From: an uncultured Eubacteriales bacterium
Lineage (GTDB): Bacteria > Bacillota > Clostridia > Oscillospirales > CAG-272
Direction: 5' to 3'
DNA: 9,224 bases
NCBI GenBank assembly: GCA_900546635.1
Contig: URDS01000077.1
Coordinates: forward strand, 1 to 9,224
The translations under genes and the position numbers were made by a program. Below, piece after piece: positions 1-6,846 of the stretch (position 1 is the first letter of the stretch; the number at the start of each line of letters is the position of its first letter). The notes below the pieces were generated by a model. That model did not search any database, was not told the DNA's origin, and worked only from the letters and a program-made list of their open reading frames with translations.

Positions 1-1703
1 GCCTGACCGAGGGTGCTTGTTTTGTATTTATCCATTGAAATTTGCATACTTTTCAGAGAATCTATTAGAAATTCGCCGTCGGGAAGTATTGTGTAGACGT
101 CTTTTTTCAGCTGTATATATTTCGATTTACGGGCATTATTGATAATTCCTGTTCGTGTGGCTTCGGTTCCGAGCTCAAGTCCTTCAAAAATTGCACGGTA
201 ATCCTGGCGGTCATCGCCTTCCTCCGCGGCCGCCCGTTCCTCCCGAAACGGATTTTTCAAATAATTGTTCAATGTTTCGATTGTATAGTGTTTCGGAGGC
301 GTTGTTTCTTTTTCCGCGGGCGCAAAACAGATATTCACCGCATCGCCCTTTTCCAGCGGCGGCAGCAGCTTATCCTTCGCGGTATAATCGTCATATTTTG
401 TCCAGCCCGCCTCGGCAATTACCGTCCCTTTCAGCGTAAACTCTTCGAGTTCTCCCACCGCAATCCGAATTTCCGTTTTTTCAGCACGGCAGGGTTCTGC
501 GCAGAATACGGCGACAAACCGTCGAAATACCGTGGAATATACGCGCATTTCGGTTTCGGACAACTCGCTTTTAGAGGGAATTTTATAGGTCGGCGTCAGC
601 GCCGAATGCGACTCTATCTTTGAATCGTCAAATATAGATTTTTTATGTTTGAACTCCACCGGGTATCCCATTGCGCGAACATTCACAAGAATCTTTTTCA
701 TCTTATCCTGCTCGGCTTCCGCCAAATATTCCGAGTTGGTTCGAGGATAGGTCAAAAAACCGCGCTCATATAAAGTCTGCACGATTTCGAGACTTTCACC
801 CATGGACATTTTATATTTTTTTCCCAATACATTTTGAAGTTTGGAGAGTGAATACAGTTTTCCGGGCGCGAGTTCTTCTTTTTTTCGCCGAACGGATGTG
901 ACCACGGCGCCCGCCGCGTTGTAAGCGGCGCAGAGCGCTTCCGCACGGGCACGCTCGTTTTTTGAGAATTTTTGTTTGCTGGTCAGTTCAACAACCGAGC
1001 CTTTTGTCTCTTCGGCGCTTCGCGGTGCAAAATAAATTTCGGGCACAAAGGTACGAATCGCCAAATCTCTGTCATAAATGGCTTTGACTATCGGCACAAT
1101 CACCCGGCCGACCCGCAGCAGCGTCCCGGTTTTCAAAGTTGCATACCGCGTCAGATTGACGCCGTAAAGCCAGTCAATATATGTGCGTGCAAATCCCTCC
1201 GCCGCAAGGCGGTCATATTCGGTCTCATCCCGCATCTCAGACAGTGCGGCACGCACGGTTTCATCCGTTTGATCGGGAAGCCAAAGGCGCACAAAGCGTT
1301 TTGCCGCTTGCAGCGCATGCTGCACGCACAGCCGAACAATAATCTCCCCCTCTCGATCCGAGTCGCCTGCATTGACGATCGTATCGACATCCGGACGATT
1401 GCAGAGCGTGCACAATAAAGAAAATTGCCGCTTGACTCCCGCATCCACCTGCTTGTCCGCACCGCGGCGCAGCGTAAATCGAAACGTTTTCGGAAAGCAG
1501 GGCAAGTCGCCGATTGTCCATTTTCCGTCCGCCGGCGGATTTTCCAAATAATCTTCAATATCACAAAGAGAAAAAAGATGGCCGAACGCCCAGCTGACAA
1601 GATATCCGCCGCCCTCAAAATAGCCGCTGTGTTTCTGCATATTGCCGATCGCGGACGCAATATTGCGCGCCAAACTCGGTTTTTCGGCAATAATCAGTTT
1701 CAT
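1..1703 (-). CDS. topB: DNA topoisomerase III-like type IA topoisomerase (3' end cut by window edge)
   Basis: Type IA topoisomerases cut one DNA strand through a 5'-phosphotyrosine, pass the other strand and reseal, relaxing negative supercoils and separating linked replication or recombination intermediates. The frame runs open from ATG at 1701-1703 to the left edge: 567 codons and no stop. The protein begins MKLIIAEKPSLARNIA, with the Toprim glutamate at residue 7. The Toprim metal motif DSDREG is at residues 114-119. The active-site motif GFLTYPRTNS places the catalytic tyrosine at residue 319. LGTEATRTGI, near residue 515, matches the conserved family segment. The last visible part (MDKYKTSTLG) is typical shortly before the variable C-terminal domain, so roughly 60-160 residues may be missing compared with the 653-residue E. 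coli and 727-residue B. subtilis enzymes. The start is supported by GAGGGG at 1715-1720. TopB rather than TopA is inferred from the N-terminus and motif wording. Such genes also occur on conjugative elements, but no transfer genes are present here. Confidence 0.93.
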   Translation of the reverse strand, partial: MKLIIAEKPSLARNIASAIGNMQKHSGYFEGGGYLVSWAFGHLFSLCDIEDYLENPPADGKWTIGDLPCFPKTFRFTLRRGADKQVDAGVKRQFSLLCTLCNRPDVDTIVNAGDSDREGEIIVRLCVQHALQAAKRFVRLWLPDQTDETVRAALSEMRDETEYDRLAAEGFARTYIDWLYGVNLTRYATLKTGTLLRVGRVIVPIVKAIYDRDLAIRTFVPEIYFAPRSAEETKGSVVELTSKQKFSKNERARAEALCAAYNAAGAVVTSVRRKKEELAPGKLYSLSKLQNVLGKKYKMSMGESLEIVQTLYERGFLTYPRTNSEYLAEAEQDKMKKILVNVRAMGYPVEFKHKKSIFDDSKIESHSALTPTYKIPSKSELSETEMRVYSTVFRRFVAVFCAEPCRAEKTEIRIAVGELEEFTLKGTVIAEAGWTKYDDYTAKDKLLPPLEKGDAVNICFAPAEKETTPPKHYTIETLNNYLKNPFREERAAAEEGDDRQDYRAIFEGLELGTEATRTGIINNARKSKYIQLKKDVYTILPDGEFLIDSLKSMQISMDKYKTSTLGQ

Positions 1704-1739
1704 ATCGGTCCATTCCCCTCTGTGAATAAATTTACAAAA

Positions 1740-1768
1740 ATTATACCATAAATGATTTATAAATTCAA
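1740..1768 (-). promoter_or_regulatory. Promoter for topB
   Basis: On the minus strand a perfect TATAAT (-10, 1740-1745) is preceded, after a 17-nt spacer, by TTGAAT (-35, 1763-1768), which matches four of six consensus bases. It lies about 37 nt upstream of the topB start codon, leaving a short leader with a GAGGGG ribosome binding site. The call rests on consensus and spacing only. Confidence 0.7.
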
Positions 1769-1774
1769 TAACTA

Positions 1775-1803
1775 TTGCACCGGACGCCGGAATTTGCTAT
1801 GAT
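1775..1803 (+). promoter_or_regulatory. Promoter for the 683-residue glycosidase-like gene
   Basis: TTGCAC (-35, 1775-1780) and TATGAT (-10, 1798-1803) are separated by exactly 17 nt. Transcription would begin near 1810, giving a short leader with AAGGAG at 1818-1823, 9 nt before the ATG at 1833. The -35 box is only 6 nt from the -35 box of the divergent topB promoter, so polymerases at the two sites would be expected to interfere. No operator-like palindrome was recognised. Confidence 0.7.
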
Positions 1804-1832
1804 AAAAGAAAAACGGCAAGGAGTCTTTAAAG

Positions 1833-3884
1833 ATGCTCTACATACAAAAAAGCAAGGACAAATTTTCACTCGGTTCGGATGCGTCGCAAGCCGTACTGTG
1901 TTTCGGCCCTGCTGTTGTCGAAATCAACGGGCAGGAAATACGATTGGACGCAATCTACAGTGAAAACACAATCTGTTCCTCCGGTTGCGGGCTGCGCGTG
2001 ATCGATCATCTGACCGACCTTAAAAACGGTTTGATCCAAATCGACCGCAAAATCGAAAACAAAACCGACGCGCCTCTTCGCTTCAAAGATATTTTTGAAG
2101 CTCAGACCGCTTTTATTCCGGACCGTTATCTGATTCCCTGCGTCAACTACAACGGGAATGCCGGCTGCAAAGAAAATGTACCGCAGGGGCTGCAAAAAGA
2201 CGGCAAGCCCTGGATTTTCGCATATGACCGTACCGGCATTCCGTCCTGTACGCTCAGCGAAAATAAAGCGTTCGGCGCCGCCATTTTCGCTTCGGATCAC
2301 AATGAAGCTTCGCTTCGCACCGCTTGCTCGCTGATTTCGCTGGACGACGGACGTTTTTCACATCGAATCTACCATCCGGTAACCGAAGCGCCTTACACCT
2401 ATTCCGGTAAGAACGCTTTGACTGAGCGCTACGATGAAACGCTCACGCTTCTGCCGGGGGAACCCTTTACCGCTCGGATGTATGCATTTGTCTGCGCGCC
2501 CATGTATGAAAATTATGCGTGCGCCAATCTTTTGGACTGCGCCGCTTCCCTTTTTGATCTGAAGAAAGCACCTTGTCTCTCTCCTGAAAAAGTCTGGGAA
2601 CTCGGCGTTGAATACGCAAAACAATTGCTTTACGACTACAAGGGACATACCATGATCATCACGCACTTTGCACCGCGGCTGTTCCGCTCTCAGCACGGTG
2701 CGGCCATCAGTCAGGAGGAAATGGAGCGGCGCATGACCGACCCGTATTATACGGAAATCGGGCGCTTTGACGAGCGCTTTGAGATGGGATGGGCCGACCA
2801 GGGATTGCTGAATGCTCGTATGCTCGCCGTAGACGCCTGGAAACGGCAGGACAAAACCATGCTGCAAACCGCGATCGGAATTTTTGATTCCTGGGCGCAA
2901 AAACAGCAGGAAAACGGTCTGATGTATTCCCAGTTTCAGCAATATTATGAATCGGAAACCTACGATTTTGCAACGCCTGATGTCTGCAATTTCGGCTGGG
3001 GCGCGGCCGAAATGGTGCGCATGTACACTTTTTTGAAAGGCATCGGGATAAACAAACCCGAATTTTTGCGCTTTGCCGTGCGGCTCTGTGACTTTTTCTC
3101 CGCACATTTTTCAGAAGAATACGGGTTCGGCAAGGCTTGGACGCTGTCCGGCGACTGTGTAGCTCAAAACGGTTCAATCGGCGGCTTTATGCTGACCGGA
3201 CTGCTTGAAACCTATCGTGCAACGCAAAATACGCTTTATCTGGAAACGGCAAAACGCGCAAGTGATTTCTACTATGCGCGCGATTTGGATCGGTTTGCCT
3301 GCTCCGCGGGCGCGCTCGACTGTCAGAGTATCGACAAGGAAACCGCATATCCGTTCATCACCTCCTCTTTAATGCTTTACGAAGAGACCAAAGACGAGCT
3401 TTATCTGACCCGCGCAAAAAAGGCCGCCTACTATTTCTTCTCCTGGGCGTTTCACTACGATGCGCTTTACGGTGCAGACAGCGAATTTACACTGTATCAT
3501 TATCACACCACCGGCGGAACGGCCATTTCTACCGAGCATCATGCCATCGACGCGTGGGGCGCGGCAGCCGTGACCGAATTCTTTTTGCTGGCTAAATATA
3601 CAGGCGACGAAAGATGGGCTGCGCGCGCACGGGCAATGTGGTTCAACGCCATACAGGGGCTTACCGCAGAACCCGGTCAAAAAACGCACGGGCAAATACG
3701 CCCGCTCGGCGCGCAAAATGAGGGATTTTTCCAGTGCCGCTGGACAAAATACCGCCCGACCTGTGAAGAACGCGGCCATTTTAACGACTGTCTGTGCGCC
3801 TGGTCAGGCGCTTACCGCATGATGGCGCTCGACAATCAGGAACGTGTTCTCGGCGCATCCGATTATGCGCTCCTCAAAAAATAA
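1833..3884 (+). CDS. Uncharacterised 683-residue protein, likely six-hairpin (alpha/alpha toroid) glycosidase-like
   Basis: I do not recognise a specific family. ATG at 1833 has a strong AAGGAG 9 nt upstream. There is no signal peptide or membrane segment, and about 17 cysteines, so it is probably cytosolic. Residues 1-230 look beta-rich, with alternating short hydrophobic strands, including an RKIENKTDAPLRF segment like the sugar-binding sandwich domains that precede toroid hydrolases. Residues 250-665 are amphipathic helices rich in Trp, Tyr and Phe, with repeated helix-pair boundaries of the type seen in (alpha/alpha)6 barrels. Examples are WGAAEMVRMYTF at 389, GFMLTGLLETYRA at 451 and AWGAAAVTEFFLLA at 574. 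Conserved-looking polar clusters that could form a catalytic cleft are RFDERFEMGWADQG (311-324), ALDCQSIDKETAYPF (494-508) and STEHHAIDAWG (566-576). A hydrolase or lyase acting on imported oligosaccharides is inferred; substrate and mechanism are unknown. It is monocistronic, between its own promoter and a terminator, with no transporter or regulator beside it. Confidence 0.6.
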   Translation: MLYIQKSKDKFSLGSDASQAVLCFGPAVVEINGQEIRLDAIYSENTICSSGCGLRVIDHLTDLKNGLIQIDRKIENKTDAPLRFKDIFEAQTAFIPDRYLIPCVNYNGNAGCKENVPQGLQKDGKPWIFAYDRTGIPSCTLSENKAFGAAIFASDHNEASLRTACSLISLDDGRFSHRIYHPVTEAPYTYSGKNALTERYDETLTLLPGEPFTARMYAFVCAPMYENYACANLLDCAASLFDLKKAPCLSPEKVWELGVEYAKQLLYDYKGHTMIITHFAPRLFRSQHGAAISQEEMERRMTDPYYTEIGRFDERFEMGWADQGLLNARMLAVDAWKRQDKTMLQTAIGIFDSWAQKQQENGLMYSQFQQYYESETYDFATPDVCNFGWGAAEMVRMYTFLKGIGINKPEFLRFAVRLCDFFSAHFSEEYGFGKAWTLSGDCVAQNGSIGGFMLTGLLETYRATQNTLYLETAKRASDFYYARDLDRFACSAGALDCQSIDKETAYPFITSSLMLYEETKDELYLTRAKKAAYYFFSWAFHYDALYGADSEFTLYHYHTTGGTAISTEHHAIDAWGAAAVTEFFLLAKYTGDERWAARARAMWFNAIQGLTAEPGQKTHGQIRPLGAQNEGFFQCRWTKYRPTCEERGHFNDCLCAWSGAYRMMALDNQERVLGASDYALLKK

Positions 3885-3898
3885 GGAATAGAATCGGT

Positions 3899-3936
3899 AA
3901 AAACGCGCAGTTGACCGAATACAACCGCGCGTTTTT
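3899..3936 (+). terminator. Intrinsic terminator after the glycosidase-like gene
   Basis: ACGCGC (3903-3908) pairs with GCGCGT (3927-3932). After one A/C mismatch, GTTG (3910-3913) pairs with CAAC (3922-3925), closing an 8-nt loop. A run of five T follows at 3932-3936, and an A-run precedes the stem, so it could also work in the other direction. It begins about 15 nt after the stop codon. Confidence 0.8.
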
Positions 3937-3987
3937 CGTATATTTATACAAATTTATGATTTTATTTGGGAAAATCCTATTTTTCGG

Positions 3988-4016
3988 TTGACAAACCGGA
4001 AGGCTTGTACTACAAT
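3988..4016 (+). promoter_or_regulatory. Promoter of the lysine-riboswitch dap operon
   Basis: A perfect TTGACA (-35, 3988-3993), a 17-nt spacer and TACAAT (-10, 4011-4016; five of six consensus bases). The expected transcription start near 4022-4025 falls at the first base-paired nucleotides of the riboswitch aptamer, as expected for a riboswitch-led transcript. Confidence 0.88.
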
Positions 4017-4020
4017 CATC

Positions 4021-4201
4021 TTAAATGGTAGAGGCGCGTCCTGTCGTCAGTAACATCGGTGCAAAAGACCTTGCAAGTCGTTGCCGGTGCGAAAGAGACG
4101 GTCGCCGAAGACGGCAAAGCAAATTGTCGTTCTGGTCTGATGAAATAAGATTCATCCGACTGTCGCAAAGCTGAAAAGTAATGCGGAGAGCTATCAGTTA
4201 A
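4021..4201 (+). ncRNA. Lysine riboswitch aptamer (L-box)
   Basis: The RNA contains the hallmark L-box blocks in order. GGTAGAGGCGCG at the 5' side of P1 leads into the P2 arm with AGTAA (4050-4054). Then come GGTGCGAAAGAGACGG and GTCGCCGAAG (about 4086-4110) of the core and P3. A P4 hairpin has GATGAA/TTCATC arms (4139-4156), a P5 hairpin has CGCA/TGCG arms (4164-4185), and GGAGAGCTATC is the 3' junction. P1 pairs 4021-4031 with 4191-4201, with one mismatch and one G-U pair. In known L-box RNAs, lysine binding stabilises P1 and lets a downstream terminator form. Its place between a promoter and a terminator just upstream of dapA fits feedback control of diaminopimelate and lysine synthesis. 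Confidence 0.93.
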
Positions 4202-4235
4202 TAGATATTGGGGTCTCCTCCAAAATGTATTACTG

Positions 4236-4265
4236 AACGGCCGATTCGCATATCGGCCGTTTTTT
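4236..4265 (+). terminator. Riboswitch-controlled intrinsic terminator (attenuator)
   Basis: ACGGCCGAT (4237-4245) and ATCGGCCGT (4252-4260) form a perfect 9-bp stem around a 6-nt loop, extended by an A-T pair and followed by six T (4260-4265). It sits 35 nt after the aptamer and about 45 nt before dapA, so it is the expected expression platform: transcription stops when lysine is plentiful. A competing upstream helix is possible: TCAGTTAATA (4194-4203, overlapping P1) with TATTACTGA (4228-4236, touching the terminator base). Confidence 0.9.
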
Positions 4266-4310
4266 GCGCTTTCAAAACTTCTGCCAGGAAACGGAAAGGA
4301 AGTATGAATC

Positions 4311-5198
4311 ATGAAAAAAACAGTTTTTACAGGCGTTGCCACGGCGCTGATCACACCGCTCGATGAAAACGGCATCGACTATGCGCGGTTCGGCAGGCTG
4401 ATCGACTGGCAAATCGAGGCGGGCATCAACGGTCTCGTTGTCTGCGGCACGACCGGAGAGGCCTCTACCCTGACCGATGAAGAACACCGCGAGGCGATCT
4501 CGTTCGCCGTCAAGCGAGCCGCCGGCAGGGTCCCGATCATTGCTGGAACGGGTTCCAATGACACCGCCTATGCGCTTGAGCTTACGGCACATGCGTGCGA
4601 AGCGGGCGCGGATGCGGTTCTTGTCGTGACGCCTTACTACAATAAGGCCACGCAGCAGGGACTGATCCAAATGTTTACGAAAATCGCCGACGCCAGCACA
4701 GCGCCGGTTATCCTCTACAACGTCCCCTCACGCACGGGCATCAACATCGAGCCCGAAACCTACCTTGCGCTGTCTGAACATGACAACATCGTCGGCATAA
4801 AAGAAGCCAACGGAAACATTTCCAAAATCGTCGAAACCATGTCGATGGTTCATGAAAAGCTCGATCTGTATTCCGGAAACGACGATCAAATTCTTCCGCT
4901 GATGTCGCTCGGCGGCGTGGGCGTGATCTCGGTCATTTCCAATTTACTGCCGAGAGAAACCTGCGAGATCACAAAGCGCTTCTTTGCCGGAGATATTCAG
5001 GGCGCAGCCGCGCTGCAATATAAATATCACGAACTGATTGACGCGCTCTTCTCCGAAGTAAATCCGATTCCCGTCAAAGCGGCGATGGCCGCCATGGGAT
5101 TCTGTGAAAATTATTTGCGTCTCCCCCTGACACCGATGCAGGAAAACGGCTATAAAAAGCTGCTTGCCGCCATGCGCGACGTCGGAATTTCAGTATAA
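4311..5198 (+). CDS. dapA: 4-hydroxy-tetrahydrodipicolinate synthase
   Basis: DapA condenses pyruvate with aspartate semialdehyde, the first committed step of diaminopimelate and lysine synthesis, in the cytosol. The 295-residue protein matches the family's usual length (about 290-300) and is a single TIM barrel. Visible active-site parts are CGTTGEAST with the threonine pair at 47-48, YNVPSRTG with the catalytic tyrosine at 136 and the substrate-binding arginine at 141, and GIKEA with the Schiff-base lysine at 164. AAAGGAAG (4295-4302) lies 8 nt upstream of the chosen ATG. An ATG at 4304 is in another frame. It is the first gene after the lysine riboswitch, and dapB follows 11 nt later, so translation is probably coupled. 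The alternative of an N-acetylneuraminate lyase or another DapA-superfamily aldolase is made unlikely by the operon. Confidence 0.97.
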   Translation: MKKTVFTGVATALITPLDENGIDYARFGRLIDWQIEAGINGLVVCGTTGEASTLTDEEHREAISFAVKRAAGRVPIIAGTGSNDTAYALELTAHACEAGADAVLVVTPYYNKATQQGLIQMFTKIADASTAPVILYNVPSRTGINIEPETYLALSEHDNIVGIKEANGNISKIVETMSMVHEKLDLYSGNDDQILPLMSLGGVGVISVISNLLPRETCEITKRFFAGDIQGAAALQYKYHELIDALFSEVNPIPVKAAMAAMGFCENYLRLPLTPMQENGYKKLLAAMRDVGISV

Positions 5199-5209
5199 CG
5201 GAGGAAGCC

Positions 5210-5956
5210 ATGAAAGTTATTCTCTACGGCGCGGGCGGGCGGATGGGAAAAGAACTGCTTGCCTTGATCGAACAGGGTTTTTGCGGGGCGTCGATTGCCG
5301 CAGCCATTGACAAAACTTATGACTATGCCGACGATCTTCAGCTTTCTGCGTTTCCGGATCGCAAAATTGACGCCGATGTGCTGATTGATTTTTCAAATCA
5401 TACCTGCATACGGGAAATCGAAGCCTACGCCCGCAAGTACGCACTTCCGACCGTTATCGCAACCACCGGTCATGAAAAGGAAGAACTGGAAAAGATTCAC
5501 GCGCTCTCGCAAATTGTTCCCGTCTTCTATTCAGCCAATATGTCCATCGGCGTAGCGATGCTCTGTTCTCTTGCGGCACAGTGCGCATCGGCGTTTCCCG
5601 AAGCCGATATAGAAATCATCGAAAAGCACCATTCGGGCAAGCTGGACGCGCCGAGCGGCACCGCGCTGATGCTGGCGCAGACGCTGGCAAAGATTCGAAG
5701 CGGCGCGGCATTGGTTTTCGGCCGCAGCGGGAAACGCGCCCGCGAAGAAAATGAAATCGGGATTCATTCGGTGCGGGCGGGCAGCATCGTCGGCGAGCAC
5801 GAAGTCATCATCGCCGCCGACAGTGAAATTCTCACTGTAAAGCACGAAGCGAAAAACCGCGCGGTCTTTGCCGAGGGCGCCCTGCGTGCGGCAAGCTGGC
5901 TTTGTACAAAGCCGGCCGGTCTTTACGGTATGCGTGATCTGATTGACAACCCGTAA
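5210..5956 (+). CDS. dapB: 4-hydroxy-tetrahydrodipicolinate reductase
   Basis: DapB reduces the DapA product to tetrahydrodipicolinate with NAD(P)H. The 248-residue protein is on the short side of the family (about 250-273), as is common in Clostridia. Residues 1-16 form the Rossmann nucleotide-binding loop (YGAGGRMGKEL). The DapB signature EKHHSGKLDAPSGTA spans about 138-152, with the catalytic histidine at 140 or 141, the lysine at 144 and the PSGT substrate loop at 148-151. ATTGHEK at 84-90 lies by the nicotinamide site. GGAGG at 5200-5204, overlapping the end of the dapA intergenic gap, sets the ATG at 5210. The 11-nt spacing from dapA and the 41-nt spacing to dapF indicate one transcript under the riboswitch. 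Confidence 0.97.
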   Translation: MKVILYGAGGRMGKELLALIEQGFCGASIAAAIDKTYDYADDLQLSAFPDRKIDADVLIDFSNHTCIREIEAYARKYALPTVIATTGHEKEELEKIHALSQIVPVFYSANMSIGVAMLCSLAAQCASAFPEADIEIIEKHHSGKLDAPSGTALMLAQTLAKIRSGAALVFGRSGKRAREENEIGIHSVRAGSIVGEHEVIIAADSEILTVKHEAKNRAVFAEGALRAASWLCTKPAGLYGMRDLIDNP

Positions 5957-5997
5957 GTTCCGGCATACACTGACAGCGCAAGGAGGAGCAAAACAGT

Positions 5998-6846
5998 ATG
6001 AAAATTGCATTTACAAAAATGCACGGTATAGGCAATGATTACATTTATCTCAACTGCATGGACGGAGAACCGGAAAATCCCGGAATGCTGGCCGAAAAAA
6101 TGTCTCCGCGGCGTTTTTCGGTCGGCGCGGACGGGGTGGTTCTGATCTGCCGCTCCGAAATCGCCGATGCCAAAATGCGCATGTTCAACGCGGACGGCAG
6201 TGAGGGAAAAATGTGCGGGAACGCCATTCGATGCGTCGGAAAATATCTCTATGACAACGGCTTGACAAAGAAGCGGGAAATCGACATTGAAACGCTGAGC
6301 GGCGTTAAGCATCTTTGGCTGACCGTAGCAGACGGTACAGTTGTTTCCGCAGCCGTCAACATGGGGCGCGCGGTTTTTGAAGCCGCCAAAATTCCGGCAA
6401 TTTCACCGTCCGGTTCAAATGAAATTATCGATGAACCGGTACAAACGGCCAACTGCGCCTATGCACTCACCTGCGTTTCGATGGGCAACCCGCACGCCGT
6501 AATTTTTACGGACGCGGTAAAAGACCTTGCGCTTTCGGAAATAGGCCCCGGTTTTGAACGTCATCCGCTCTTTCCGGAACGCATCAATACCGAATTTATT
6601 CGGGTTATTTCTCCAAGCGAACTCGAAATGCGCGTCTGGGAGCGCGGCAGCGGCGAAACATTTGCCTGCGGTACCGGCGCCTGCGCATCTGTTGCCGCCG
6701 CCGTCAAAACCGGGCGCTGCCGCGCAGATCTGCCGGTTGCCGTACATCTGCCGGGCGGTACGCTTACAATCACCTGCGGCACAGATTATACCATTATGAT
6801 GGAAGGTCCGTGCGCAAAATCTTATGACGGAGTATTTGAATTATGA
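5998..6846 (+). CDS. dapF: Diaminopimelate epimerase
   Basis: DapF interconverts LL- and meso-diaminopimelate by a cofactor-free two-cysteine mechanism. The 282-residue length is normal. The N-terminus has the family motif FTKMHGIGNDYIYLN. The first catalytic cysteine, C73, lies in MCGNAIRCVG and the second, C224, in ETFACGTGACA, so both are intact. FSVGADGVVLI (40-50) and MGNPHAVIF (162-170) are further family segments. AGGAGG at 5981-5986 lies 11 nt before the ATG. Its TGA stop overlaps the ATG of dapL (ATGA at 6843-6846), a sign of translational coupling. Its Glu codons are 18 GAA to 2 GAG, like the genes to its left and unlike the right part of the following gene. Confidence 0.97.
   Translation: MKIAFTKMHGIGNDYIYLNCMDGEPENPGMLAEKMSPRRFSVGADGVVLICRSEIADAKMRMFNADGSEGKMCGNAIRCVGKYLYDNGLTKKREIDIETLSGVKHLWLTVADGTVVSAAVNMGRAVFEAAKIPAISPSGSNEIIDEPVQTANCAYALTCVSMGNPHAVIFTDAVKDLALSEIGPGFERHPLFPERINTEFIRVISPSELEMRVWERGSGETFACGTGACASVAAAVKTGRCRADLPVAVHLPGGTLTITCGTDYTIMMEGPCAKSYDGVFEL

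Noticed and set aside
1..1703. Possible frameshift or decay in the topoisomerase gene
   Set aside because: I followed the codon phase from 1703 to 3 through several segments and found a continuous protein; the missing stop is due to the window edge.
155..1751. Several plus-strand open frames of 60-150 codons over the left 1.7 kb
   Set aside because: All are shadows of the topoisomerase frame, which carries the Toprim and active-site tyrosine motifs without interruption.
2358..3107. A 249-codon minus-strand open frame inside the glycosidase-like gene
   Set aside because: No ribosome binding site or recognisable motif; the plus-strand frame has a promoter, ribosome binding site, terminator and coherent domain structure.
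4021..4265. T-box or other amino-acid leader instead of a lysine riboswitch
   Set aside because: No T-box core (TGGNACCGCG-like) sequence is present, whereas the L-box junction blocks and a five-helix layout are, directly before dapA.
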